Shown in pieces: positions 26,291-34,266 of a DNA stretch of 64,000 nt. Both the position numbers and the translations under genes were made by a program. The stretch lies in contig CP053449.1 in NCBI GenBank assembly GCA_013285465.1, forward strand, positions 1,115,540-1,179,539. Direction: 5' to 3'. Positions within the stretch are counted from its first letter, which is position 1; every line of letters begins with the position of its first letter. The notes under the pieces were generated by a model. It saw only the letters and a list, made by a program, of their open reading frames with translations, was not told where the DNA came from and searched no databases. The DNA comes from Pseudomonadota bacterium. Its GTDB lineage: Bacteria > Pseudomonadota > Alphaproteobacteria > Micavibrionales > CSBR16-224.

Positions 26291-26306
26291 GGCATTATGT
26301 AATGCC
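26291..26306. promoter_or_regulatory. Inverted repeat just upstream of the promoter, candidate operator
   Basis: GGCATTA-TG-TAATGCC has 7-bp perfect arms around a 2-base centre. Its centre is about 45 nt upstream of the predicted start at ~26253, directly behind the -35 box, a usual position for a dimeric regulator. Confidence 0.45.
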
Positions 26307-26433
26307 TGCGCAGCGAAAAGATAAAGACTTTCTTTACCATTCCCTGCTAGAATGAAAATTAGGCCAGTATAAGGATTCTGACGGTGATCGGCGATTCTTC
26401 CGATACCGTTTTTAATGATGAGGAGCAAAACAA

Positions 26434-26724
26434 GTGGCAACGATCGGTCCCGTACAAACTCCGGTGACAAACACCTTCCAGCCCGGCATTGGTAATAATA
26501 ATGACCGCGCGGGAACTGTTGAACAGGAAGCACGCACCAATCAGGTGCAGCCGCGCGGCGCTGAGTCGGCGGAGAGTCAGCGTTCGGAAAGCCGCACCTC
26601 ACTGCGGGAGCGTACGCAGGAGAATAATGACCGTGCAGAGGCGCAAGCTGCGGAGCGCCGCGCTGCGGCAAGCGAAGCCGCTGATGAGCAGGGGCGCGGC
26701 CGCATTGTTGATGTCGAAGTATAG
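26434..26724 (+). CDS. Small disordered hydrophilic protein of unknown function
   Basis: The 96-residue protein starts at GTG with GAGGAG about 9 nt upstream. The N-terminus is Pro/Thr/Asn-rich (ATIGPVQTPVTNTF). The rest is Glu/Arg/Ala/Gln-rich (SQRSESRTSLRERTQ, AEAQAAERRAAASEAADEQ) and probably an unstable helix or disordered. There are no cysteines, membrane segment or signal. I do not recognise it. It is divergent from the disordered protein at 25548-26225, with which it may form a lineage-specific pair. Confidence 0.55.
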   Translation: MATIGPVQTPVTNTFQPGIGNNNDRAGTVEQEARTNQVQPRGAESAESQRSESRTSLRERTQENNDRAEAQAAERRAAASEAADEQGRGRIVDVEV

Positions 26725-26816
26725 AGTTTTTCGAAAAGAGTAAAAGTGATTTTGGTTTGATTTAAAGTGACGGCCTCGTGAAGAAACGGGCCGATTTCCC
26801 TCCAACAGTATATCTT

Positions 26817-26850
26817 GCCCCGTGCGGTTTTCGTGCGGGGCGTTTTTTTT
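26817..26850 (+). terminator. Intrinsic terminator after the small gene at 26434
   Basis: GCCCCG and CGGGGC form a hairpin around a GTGC...GTGC loop, followed by G and eight T residues. Confidence 0.8.
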
Positions 26851-26877
26851 GTGCTTGAAAGTGATGGGGAAGGGTAA

Positions 26878-26912
26878 AAAAAAGACCCGCCGGAAGCGGG
26901 TCTTTTTAAAAA
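26878..26912 (-). terminator. Intrinsic terminator of carD
   Basis: AAAGACCCGC-CGGAA-GCGGGTCTTTTT gives a 9-10 bp stem with T-runs on both strands. It lies just past the carD stop on the minus strand and also faces the + strand terminator at 26817. Confidence 0.85.
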
Positions 26913-26927
26913 CTGTTTTATGCTGCT

Positions 26928-27473
26928 TTAAGAAACATTTTGGAGAACATCTTCAAGCTTTTCTGCAGCAGATTTTTCATCAATATCTTCGATCGCAGCA
27001 ACTTCGCGTGCAAGACGCTCAAGAGCGGCCTGATAGATTTGACGCTCACTGTAAGACTGTTCGCCCTGATCTTCGTTGCGGCGCAAATCGCGCAGAACTT
27101 CAGCAATCGCAACCGGATCACCGGAATTGATTTTGGTTTCATATTCCTGTGCGCGACGGCTCCACATCGTGCGTTTTACGCGGGAGCGTCCTTTCAAAGT
27201 CGTCAAAGCCTCTTTCAGGCGGTCGCCGGAGGAAAGTTTACGAAGGCCGGAGCTTTTGATCTTGCTGATCGGAAGCTTCAGGCGCATGCGGTCCTGTTCA
27301 AAGCTGATGGTGTACAGTGTGACATCAACACCGCTGATGGTCTGGGTTTCAATACCTTCCACTTTACCAACGCCATGCGCCGGGTAAACAACGAAATCGC
27401 CTGTCTCGAAATCCGAAGAATTCGCTTTTTTGCTTACTACCATCTTTTTTTGTGCCGTTTTTTTGGTCGCCAT
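26928..27473 (-). CDS. carD: CarD-family transcriptional regulator
   Basis: The protein has 181 residues. The N-terminal extension is Lys-rich (ATKKTAQKKMVVSKKA). The CarD/TRCF RNA-polymerase interacting domain follows (FVVYPAHGVGKVEGIE, FEQDRMRLKLPISK). The C-terminal helical DNA-binding part contains KRTMWSRRAQEYETKINSGD and RQIYQAALERLAREVAAIE. CarD binds the RNA polymerase beta subunit and stabilises open promoter complexes, including at rRNA promoters. GAGGAG lies before the start. It is monocistronic. Confidence 0.93.
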   Translation of the reverse strand: MATKKTAQKKMVVSKKANSSDFETGDFVVYPAHGVGKVEGIETQTISGVDVTLYTISFEQDRMRLKLPISKIKSSGLRKLSSGDRLKEALTTLKGRSRVKRTMWSRRAQEYETKINSGDPVAIAEVLRDLRRNEDQGEQSYSERQIYQAALERLAREVAAIEDIDEKSAAEKLEDVLQNVS

Positions 27474-27654
27474 GTGATTATCAGCTCCTCAATTGGTCTT
27501 TGCCCATAAATTTACCGCAAGGCAGGGAACACGTTATTTATTTTGCGTACATCCCCGTTTTTATTACACTTTTTCTGCCTCATAGAACATAAGATACATG
27601 AAAATCGGCAAAATAGCAAGAAGAATCTCTGTCGTTGGAAAAACCTGTTTATTC

Positions 27655-29034
27655 TCAGGCTTTTACGATTTTCCCTGCATGGGCGCTATCCGCGCTTTTG
27701 GCGGCATTGCGCGTATCTATGACAAGACTGCTGTGCGCTGCAACAAAGCCGTAATCAATATCGCTGTGGTCGGTCACGATGATAACGGCATCCTGGGCGG
27801 TTAGATTTTCCGCCGTTAAAGCGGTGGAGGCCATGCCGACAAATGCCGGATGTTCACGCAGGGGCGGGATTTTATCGACAAAAGGGTCATGGAAGCAGAT
27901 ATCGGCCTGCTGCGCCTTCAGAAGCTCCATAATCGCAAAGGCGGGGCTTTCGCGCACATCGGCGACATTCTTTTTATAGGCCACGCCGATCAGCATGACT
28001 TTTGCGCCGTTTAGCGGTTTTGCGAATTTTTCATTCAGCGCTTCGGCCAGCTTATGCATGACATAGGCGGGCATGGAGATATTGATCTCTCCCGCGAGTT
28101 CAATAAAACGGGTCGTAATGCCGTGTTCGCGCGCTTTCCAGCTAAGGTAAAACGGGTCAATCGGAATGCAGTGGCCGCCCAGACCGGGGCCGGGATAAAA
28201 AGGCATATAGCCGAAAGGTTTTGTCTTTGCCGCTTCGATGACTTCCCAGATATCAATATCAAGACGGTCATAAATGGTTTTCAGCTCATTAACCAAGGCG
28301 ATATTGACGGCACGGAAGATGTTTTCCGTCAATTTGACGGCCTCTGCCGTTGCGGGGGAGGAAACAGGAACGGTTTTACCGCCCAGCACGCGGTTATAAA
28401 ATGCCTGTGCCAGTGCCAGCGCATGTTCACCGTCACCACCGACGACTTTCGGAATGGAGGAGGTCGTAAATTCCAGATTACCCGGATCTTCGCGTTCGGG
28501 CGAATAGGCCAGAAAGAAATCCGCACCGGATTTCAGACCGGATTTTTCTTCCAGAATCGGGCGCATCACATCCTGCGTTGTGCCGGGATAGGTCGTGGAT
28601 TCCAGAACAACCAGCTGGCCCGGACGCAGATGTGCGGCAATTTGTTCCGTCGTATTGATAATATAGGACAGATCGGGTTCGCGGTAACGCGTCAGCGGTG
28701 TGGGAACGCAGATAATAACGGCATCGGCTTGCATCAATGTGGCAAGATCACCTGTCGGGCGGAATTGCTGTTTTTTGACAAAGCCGGACACGCGGTCATT
28801 ATGAATGTTGCCGATATAGGATTGGCCTTTTTCCAGTTTTTCGATTTTGGAGGAATCGACATCAAAGCCGATGGTCTGGAAATCCGCATCGCAGGCGGCG
28901 CAGGAGAGCGGCAGTCCGACATAGCCGAGCCCGATAACGCCGATCACGGCAGTGCCGTTTTCGAATTTTTCCAGCAGAGCGGCGACATCAACGGAAGGCG
29001 TTGCGGCGGCAAGTTGTGCGACAGGGGTGGACAT
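27655..29034 (-). CDS. Nucleotide sugar dehydrogenase (UDP-N-acetylglucosamine 6-dehydrogenase type)
   Basis: The protein has 459 residues. The N-terminal Rossmann domain contains VIGVIGLGYVGLPLS. VLESTTYPGTTQDV and YSPEREDPGN lie in the active-site region. The catalytic Cys is in GPGLGGHCIPIDPFYLSWKA. The C-terminal UDP-binding domain has GVAYKKNVADVRESPA. The motifs resemble WbpA/WbpO/TviB enzymes acting on UDP-HexNAc rather than UDP-glucose dehydrogenase. The product would feed capsule, O-antigen or other surface glycans. No other sugar gene is adjacent. The carboxylase gene lies 17 nt upstream on the same strand. Confidence 0.88.
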   Translation of the reverse strand: MSTPVAQLAAATPSVDVAALLEKFENGTAVIGVIGLGYVGLPLSCAACDADFQTIGFDVDSSKIEKLEKGQSYIGNIHNDRVSGFVKKQQFRPTGDLATLMQADAVIICVPTPLTRYREPDLSYIINTTEQIAAHLRPGQLVVLESTTYPGTTQDVMRPILEEKSGLKSGADFFLAYSPEREDPGNLEFTTSSIPKVVGGDGEHALALAQAFYNRVLGGKTVPVSSPATAEAVKLTENIFRAVNIALVNELKTIYDRLDIDIWEVIEAAKTKPFGYMPFYPGPGLGGHCIPIDPFYLSWKAREHGITTRFIELAGEINISMPAYVMHKLAEALNEKFAKPLNGAKVMLIGVAYKKNVADVRESPAFAIMELLKAQQADICFHDPFVDKIPPLREHPAFVGMASTALTAENLTAQDAVIIVTDHSDIDYGFVAAHSSLVIDTRNAAKSADSAHAGKIVKA

Positions 29035-29051
29035 GGCGGTTTTCCTATGTT

Positions 29052-31028
29052 TTAGCCGTTATTTTCAAGCGTGATGAGTTCTACGCCCTCATTCACCTGC
29101 ATGTCAACGGCAATATTTACATTTGCGACGGTTCCGGCTGCGGGGGCGCTGATCGTATGCTCCATTTTCATGGCTTCGATAACCGCCAGCGCTTGACCTT
29201 TCAGGACTTTGTCACCTTTGGCGACATGCAGGGCAATGACGCGGCCGGTCATCGGCGCGGTCAAAGCGCCTTCTGCGACGCCGCTATGATCCCCGGCATC
29301 CAGCGGTGCGCGCCAGTTCAGAACCAGATGCGGCAATTTGTCGCAGAACAGATAGAGTTTGCCCTTTTGCGTGATACTGGCGGCGTGATAAGCGGTACCG
29401 CCGATATGGATGGTTTCGCTCTCCGTGCAGAAATCCGCCTCGAAGACCGTATCGCCGGTTGTGACGGCGGCAAGATTATCGTCCAAAAGATGGCAGCTGA
29501 TAATCCGGTCGGCGATTTTGTAACGGCGTATCATCGGCTGCTCACCATTCATGCGCCAGCCGGAAGAAATACCTTTTAAATCATATCCGTATTTAAAGCA
29601 GCTAATCTCGGCTCTTAATAGTGTAACGGCAGCGACTGCGCATGATAGGGGCGTCGGTTCCTCTTTGCGGAACAAGTCCTGCTCATAGTTTTCGATGAAT
29701 TTCGTTGATAAATCCTGCGGAGTCTCGCCTGCAAAAGCGGGATGGCGGCACAGGGTTTCGAGAAAACGGATATTGTTTTTCGGCCCGACAAGGCGCGTTT
29801 CGTGCAGGACATCCGCCATCGCCGCGCAGGCGGCTTCACGGTTTTCCGCATGAATAACGAGTTTTGCGATCATCGGATCATAGTAGGCCGAGACGGTATC
29901 ACCTGCGCGGATGCCGGTTTCAACCCGCAATGCGGCACGGCTTTCCGGCCATGTCAGATGGCTGATTTTACCTGTTGCGGGCAGGAAATTCGTATCCGGG
30001 TCTTCGGCATAAATCCGCGCTTCGAAAGCATGTCCGGTGACCTGCACATCCTTTTGCTGCAAAGGCAGCGCGTTTCCGGCGGCAACCAGCAGCTGCCATT
30101 CAACCAGATCGAGCCCTGTCACCATTTCCGTGACCGGATGTTCGACCTGCAGACGGGTATTCATTTCCATGAAATAGAAATTCTCGTTATCATCGGTCAG
30201 AAATTCCACAGTACCTGCGCCGGTATAGTCAATGGCTGTGGCGGTTTTTCGCGCAGCATCGGCAATGCGTTCCCGCGCCGCAGCGGACAGACCGGGGGCA
30301 GGGGCTTCCTCTATAATTTTTTGTTGGCGGCGCTGTACGGAGCAATCGCGCTCGGACAGGGCAAGGACGTTACCATGACTGTCGCCGAAAATCTGGACTT
30401 CGATATGGCGGGGCGCGTCCAAGAATTTCTCCAATAAGACATGATCATTGCCGAAAGAAGACTGCGCCTCGCGTTTTGCGGCGGCCAGCGCTTCTTTAAA
30501 TTCTTTTTTGCCGCGGACAATGCGCATGCCTTTACCGCCGCCGCCCGCCGATGCTTTGATCAAAAGCGGAAAGCCGATTTTTTCAGCCTCTTTCAACAGC
30601 AGCGTTTCGGATTGTTCTGCGCCGTGATAGCCGGGCAGCATCGGCACGCCCGCTTTTTCCATCAGGGATTTGGCAGTGCTTTTTTCACCCATCGCGCGGA
30701 TGGCATCGGCGGAGGGACCGATAAAAGCCATGCCGGCCTTTGTGACGGCTTCGGCAAAGCCGGCATTCTCGGATAAAAAACCGTATCCCGGATGCACGGC
30801 TTCTGCACCGCTCTCTTTGGCGGCGGCAAGAATGCGGGGGATGTTCAGATAGCTTTCCTGCGGTGCGGCCGTACCGATCATCACGGCTTCATCCGCCATG
30901 TCCACATGCAGGGCGTTCCGGTCAATATCGGAATAGACGGCAACGGTGCGGATGCCGAGCCTGCGGCAGGTCTGCATAATCCGGCAGGCGATTTCTCCGC
31001 GATTGGCAATCAGCAGCTTTTTGAACAT
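29052..31028 (-). CDS. Acyl-CoA carboxylase alpha subunit with biotin domain (methylcrotonyl-CoA type)
   Basis: The protein has 658 residues. The biotin carboxylase domain covers ~1-450 (KLLIANRGEIACRI, PGYGFLSENAGFA, KASAGGGGKGMRIV, EFLTDDNENFYFMEMNTRLQ split over the strand). A linker region follows, and a biotinyl domain with EAMKMEH holds the target Lys (about residue 621). VPMLPGYHGAEQS is like the methylcrotonyl-CoA carboxylase alpha subunit. Propionyl- or geranyl-CoA enzymes are alternatives. The start is ATG 31028, because MFKKLLIANRGEIA is the family N-terminus. No carboxyltransferase beta subunit is adjacent. BirA at 56 kb could biotinylate it. Confidence 0.88.
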   Translation of the reverse strand: MFKKLLIANRGEIACRIMQTCRRLGIRTVAVYSDIDRNALHVDMADEAVMIGTAAPQESYLNIPRILAAAKESGAEAVHPGYGFLSENAGFAEAVTKAGMAFIGPSADAIRAMGEKSTAKSLMEKAGVPMLPGYHGAEQSETLLLKEAEKIGFPLLIKASAGGGGKGMRIVRGKKEFKEALAAAKREAQSSFGNDHVLLEKFLDAPRHIEVQIFGDSHGNVLALSERDCSVQRRQQKIIEEAPAPGLSAAARERIADAARKTATAIDYTGAGTVEFLTDDNENFYFMEMNTRLQVEHPVTEMVTGLDLVEWQLLVAAGNALPLQQKDVQVTGHAFEARIYAEDPDTNFLPATGKISHLTWPESRAALRVETGIRAGDTVSAYYDPMIAKLVIHAENREAACAAMADVLHETRLVGPKNNIRFLETLCRHPAFAGETPQDLSTKFIENYEQDLFRKEEPTPLSCAVAAVTLLRAEISCFKYGYDLKGISSGWRMNGEQPMIRRYKIADRIISCHLLDDNLAAVTTGDTVFEADFCTESETIHIGGTAYHAASITQKGKLYLFCDKLPHLVLNWRAPLDAGDHSGVAEGALTAPMTGRVIALHVAKGDKVLKGQALAVIEAMKMEHTISAPAAGTVANVNIAVDMQVNEGVELITLENNG

Positions 31029-31219
31029 TTTTTCAACTTTTCCAAAGCTTTTTGTTGTTGGAACTTTATCTTTGTTTATAATTGTGTAAAAAGGAGAAAG
31101 CAAGGAAAAGGGAGTTGCAGGCAAGACTGAGTTCCTAGAGTTTCAATCCTCTGATCTCGCTGCCTTTTTGTTGTTCTGTGTTAATCTAATTTAAAGTATT
31201 GATCGGTTAAGATAACGAT

Positions 31220-31987
31220 ATGATGTGGGTAAGACGCTTTATTATTGTCTGTTTAATTGTTGCGTTTATGACGCCGATGGCAGGCTGTGCCTCCTCGCGC
31301 GATCAGGCTGCGGCCTATAAGGCGCCGACGGAGATTGCAGACCCTCTGGAACCTGTGAACCGCGCGATGTTCGGTTTTAACAATCTTGTTGATATGGTGC
31401 TGTTCGAGCCGGTGGCCAAAGTTTACCGCTTTGTCATTCCGTCGCCTGTGCGTGATTCGGTACAGAATTTCATGCGCAATCTCAGAACGCCTGTCACATT
31501 TGCCCATAATGTGCTGCAAGGCGAGATCGGCGATGCCGGTGTAAGCGCCGCACGTTTTGTTATGAACTCCACGATCGGTATCGGCGGATTATTTGATGTT
31601 GCGGCGACGCAAGGGCTGGAATATGAGCGTGAAGACCTTGGTCAGACGCTTGGCAAATGGGGAATTGGGCACGGTTTTTATATTGTCCTGCCGATTCTGG
31701 GGCCGTCCTCCCTGCGTGACGGCATCGGCCTGGCCGGTGACACGCTTATTGATCCGGTGCGCTATCTGGCCTTCCACAACGAACATGAGTGGATGTTTTA
31801 TACACGCGGCGGCTTAGAAGCGCTGGATGAACGCGCCCGCGCAATAGCAGCCATTCAGGATTTGCGTCAGAACAGTCATGATTACTACGCCGTCGTGCGC
31901 AGTATCTATGGACAGAAGCGCTATGGTTTGGTACATGATGACCCCTACGCCCATCTTGAATATATGGAGATGGAAGAGGACTTTTAA
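31220..31987 (+). CDS. mlaA: MlaA (VacJ) outer-membrane lipoprotein
   Basis: The 255-residue protein has a lipoprotein signal ending MAGCASS. It contains DPLEPVNRAMFGFNNLVD, the MlaA signature, then NFMRNLRTPVTFAHNVLQGE, FVMNSTIGIGGLFDVA and GHGFYIVLPILGPSSLRDG. It works with an outer-membrane porin to remove misplaced phospholipid from the outer leaflet and passes it to MlaC, encoded 58 nt downstream. It is divergent from the carboxylase gene, so promoters for both lie in 31029-31219. Confidence 0.95.
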   Translation: MMWVRRFIIVCLIVAFMTPMAGCASSRDQAAAYKAPTEIADPLEPVNRAMFGFNNLVDMVLFEPVAKVYRFVIPSPVRDSVQNFMRNLRTPVTFAHNVLQGEIGDAGVSAARFVMNSTIGIGGLFDVAATQGLEYEREDLGQTLGKWGIGHGFYIVLPILGPSSLRDGIGLAGDTLIDPVRYLAFHNEHEWMFYTRGGLEALDERARAIAAIQDLRQNSHDYYAVVRSIYGQKRYGLVHDDPYAHLEYMEMEEDF

Positions 31988-32045
31988 GAGCCTTGAACGT
32001 CAGGGGTTTGACGGCGTATAGACAGTTTTTGGGGTATGTAAGATA

Positions 32046-32645
32046 ATGTGGAAATATAACCGCATCCTTTTCGCAGTTTTTCTGGTGTGTTTCACACTGC
32101 CGCTTCCTTTGCGCGCAGCGGATGGCGCAACGCTGTCCCGGCAGGAACAGATTGTCCAGACACTTGGTGACGACGCGCTAAAAGAGCTGGTGCAGAAAGA
32201 GATCACGCAGGCGCAGCGCGAAAAGAAAATGGCGAAACTGCTGGATAAATATTTCGATCTGGACAGAATCGCAAAGCTTTCTCTTGGCAGAAATTGGAAA
32301 ATTGCGAATGATACGCAGAAAAAAGAGTATTTAAAGCTTTTCCGCCATATGGTTATACGCACTTATGCCAGCCGTTTCGGCGAATATTCCGGTGAAGTTT
32401 TTGAAGTGACGGGCTATCGTGAATTGAATAAGCGCGACAGCCTCGTGCACAGCAAAATTGTTCCGGCAGACAGATCACCTGTCACCGTTGACTGGCGTTT
32501 GCGCGCAGGTAAAGACAGTGACTTCCTCGTGATTGATGTGATGGTGGAAGGCGTCAGCATGATGCAGACGCAGCGTTCGGAGTTTGATTCACTGATCAGT
32601 CAGCACAATGGCGATTTCGACGCTTTTCTGGCCGCGCTGAAATAA
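32046..32645 (+). CDS. mlaC: MlaC/Ttg2D-family periplasmic phospholipid-binding protein
   Basis: The 199-residue protein has a signal peptide ending near LPLRAAD. KLLDKYFDLDRIAKLSLGRNW is the family hallmark, followed by EYLKLFRHMVIRTYASRFGEYSG and DVMVEGVSMMQTQRSEFDSLI. It shuttles phospholipid between MlaA and the inner-membrane MlaFEDB complex. The mlaFED genes are not in the window. Confidence 0.92.
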   Translation: MWKYNRILFAVFLVCFTLPLPLRAADGATLSRQEQIVQTLGDDALKELVQKEITQAQREKKMAKLLDKYFDLDRIAKLSLGRNWKIANDTQKKEYLKLFRHMVIRTYASRFGEYSGEVFEVTGYRELNKRDSLVHSKIVPADRSPVTVDWRLRAGKDSDFLVIDVMVEGVSMMQTQRSEFDSLISQHNGDFDAFLAALK

Positions 32646-32799
32646 TTTTTTTGCATTTTCTTTTTTAGTAATTTCAAACATATATCACTTTATGTCATTT
32701 TGCGGTAATTTTATTATTGCAAATCGGGTATTATCCGATACGATATTTCCTATTCGTGTTTTTTAAGACAATAAAATAACAACGAAAAGGAATGCGCCC

Positions 32800-33531
32800 A
32801 TGGCAGACGACATCCTTAAAAAGCTTGTCAAAGGCTTCGAAGCCTTTCGAAAAGAACACTACGAAACCAATCCCGATAAGATGAAAGACGTTGTTGAAAA
32901 CGGTCAGCGGCCGAAGGCACTGATTTTTTCCTGTTCCGATTCCCGTAACGGGCCGGAAATGCTGATGGGCGTGGAGCCGGGAGATATTTTTGTCGGTCGC
33001 CAGATTGCCGCGCTGATACCGCCTCATGATGAAAAAGACGATGATGACACAATTGCTGCGACAATTGAATTTGCGGTCAACACGCTGAAAGTCGAAAATA
33101 TTATTGTCATGGGGCATACCTCCTGCGGCGGTATCAAGGGACTTGTTGACGGTGTCAGAAGCGGTGCGGTCGGTAGCTGGATTCAGCGCGCCCGCGAAAT
33201 TAAAGACAAGGTCAAGCTGCGTTTGGGTGACAAGGCTTCGGATAAGGATTTACTGCTGGCTGAGGTGGAAAAGGAAAGCGTTTTGTGGAGTGTGGAAAAT
33301 CTTCGCAAATATCCCGTTGTAGAAAAGGCCTTGCAGGAAGGGCGGCTACAGATTCACGCATGGCATTTCGATATGCAGAACGGTGTATTGAACGCTTATA
33401 ATCCGCAAACACATAGTTTTGAACCATTATCCGGCGCGGATAAGCAGAAGCAGGAGCACGTGCATGATGACAATTGTGTTCCGTTTCCCAAAAAACGGGC
33501 GAGAAATAACAAAGGCGGGTTCCGTCGTTAA
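32800..33531 (+). CDS. Beta-class carbonic anhydrase
   Basis: The protein has 243 residues. The zinc ligands are visible as Cys45 in CSDSR (with Asp47 and Arg49) and the pair His106 and Cys109 in GHTSCGGI. It interconverts CO2 and bicarbonate in the cytoplasm. An extension of ~25 residues after the fold is rich in His/Asp then Lys/Arg (HVHDDNCVPFPKKRARNNKGG), which is unusual. AAGGA before ATG sets the start. The upstream region (32646-32799) is AT-rich with a small repeat ATCGG...CCGAT. Confidence 0.92.
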   Translation: MADDILKKLVKGFEAFRKEHYETNPDKMKDVVENGQRPKALIFSCSDSRNGPEMLMGVEPGDIFVGRQIAALIPPHDEKDDDDTIAATIEFAVNTLKVENIIVMGHTSCGGIKGLVDGVRSGAVGSWIQRAREIKDKVKLRLGDKASDKDLLLAEVEKESVLWSVENLRKYPVVEKALQEGRLQIHAWHFDMQNGVLNAYNPQTHSFEPLSGADKQKQEHVHDDNCVPFPKKRARNNKGGFRR

Positions 33532-33565
33532 ACGCGCTTTCGAATAGCAATCAAGCATATACTTC

Positions 33566-33594
33566 TTGACAGGGATTATGTCCGGTCATAAGAT
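33566..33594 (+). promoter_or_regulatory. Strong promoter for the glycine-zipper protein gene
   Basis: TTGACA (33566-33571), exactly 17 bp, then TAAGAT (33589-33594). The -35 is a perfect match. Transcription would start near 33601, leaving about 68 nt of leader before the ATG at 33669. Confidence 0.55.
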
Positions 33595-33601
33595 GCGCCT
33601 C

Positions 33602-33628
33602 CGTTGCATGGCAATCACTGCCGCAACG
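33602..33628 (+). other. Hairpin in the leader of the glycine-zipper protein gene
   Basis: CGTTGC-AT-GGCA-ATCAC-TGCC-GCAACG folds into a 10-bp stem with a 2-nt bulge. It begins at about the first transcribed base of the promoter at 33566-33594. It may stabilise the mRNA or regulate it. Confidence 0.45.
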
Positions 33629-33668
33629 CGGCACATATTTTATTTTATTCGAAAGGACATATAAGTTT

Positions 33669-34202
33669 ATGACTGAGAAAACTGCAAAAACGGCAAAAGA
33701 TCCGGTTGAAGTCACAGATGATTCCGTCACCCTGAATGTCGGTGATGAAAAAGTAACCCTCACGGAAGAAAATGTTGTAAAAAGCGGCAAGCAATTGCTG
33801 AAAGCGACACTGTTGACGGTTGGGTTAATTCTCGGCGGTGCGGTTGTCGGCGCTGTTGCCGGCGCTATGATTTTTTCCGGCGCGGCGGCTGTTGCTGCCT
33901 CGATCACGGGATTTTTCGCGGGCGGCGTTCTTGGGCGTCTGGTCGGCGGCGAAGTTATCAAACGCACGGATGCCTATAAAGGTATGAAAAAAATCGCTGA
34001 CGCTGAAAAGAAAGAGCCGGGTTCGCTCGATCGTTTCTTCAAGGCGGTTGAGAATAAACTCGACAATGCGGCAAAACTGAAAAAAGGCGGCGCGCAAAAA
34101 GCCTTTGGCGACGCGCAAGAGCCGAAAGCCGTTACGACAGAGCCTGCAGCAACACAAGATGCCGCGCCTGTTAAAACAGAGAAAAAATCTCTGAAAAAGT
34201 AA
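33669..34202 (+). CDS. Unknown glycine-zipper membrane protein
   Basis: The protein has 177 residues. The first ~37 residues are acidic. A long hydrophobic Gly/Ala-rich region (about 45-95: LTVGLILGGAVVGAVAGA and ASITGFFAGGVLGRLVGGE) suits two packed membrane helices. The rest is Lys/Ala-rich and soluble. No family is recognised beyond the glycine-zipper look. AAAGGA lies about 12 nt upstream. It may be a small envelope or stress protein, judged from its promoter strength only. Confidence 0.65.
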   Translation: MTEKTAKTAKDPVEVTDDSVTLNVGDEKVTLTEENVVKSGKQLLKATLLTVGLILGGAVVGAVAGAMIFSGAAAVAASITGFFAGGVLGRLVGGEVIKRTDAYKGMKKIADAEKKEPGSLDRFFKAVENKLDNAAKLKKGGAQKAFGDAQEPKAVTTEPAATQDAAPVKTEKKSLKK

Positions 34203-34234
34203 TTTTCCTGCTTGCAGGATAAAGAATACAAAGG

Positions 34235-34266
34235 AAAGCCCGCTTGGTAACAGGCGGGTTTTTCTT
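34235..34266 (+). terminator. Bidirectional terminator between gene 33669 and recG
   Basis: AAAGCCCGC and GGCGGGTTT pair around TTGGTAACA, with a T-run on the + side (TTTTTCTT) and A-rich sequence on the other. It ends just at the recG stop. Confidence 0.75.

Noticed and set aside
28054-29055. 333-codon + frame opposite the UDP-sugar dehydrogenase gene
   Set aside because: The translation is an Asn/Gly/Arg-rich mirror without domains. The dehydrogenase on the minus strand is clear.
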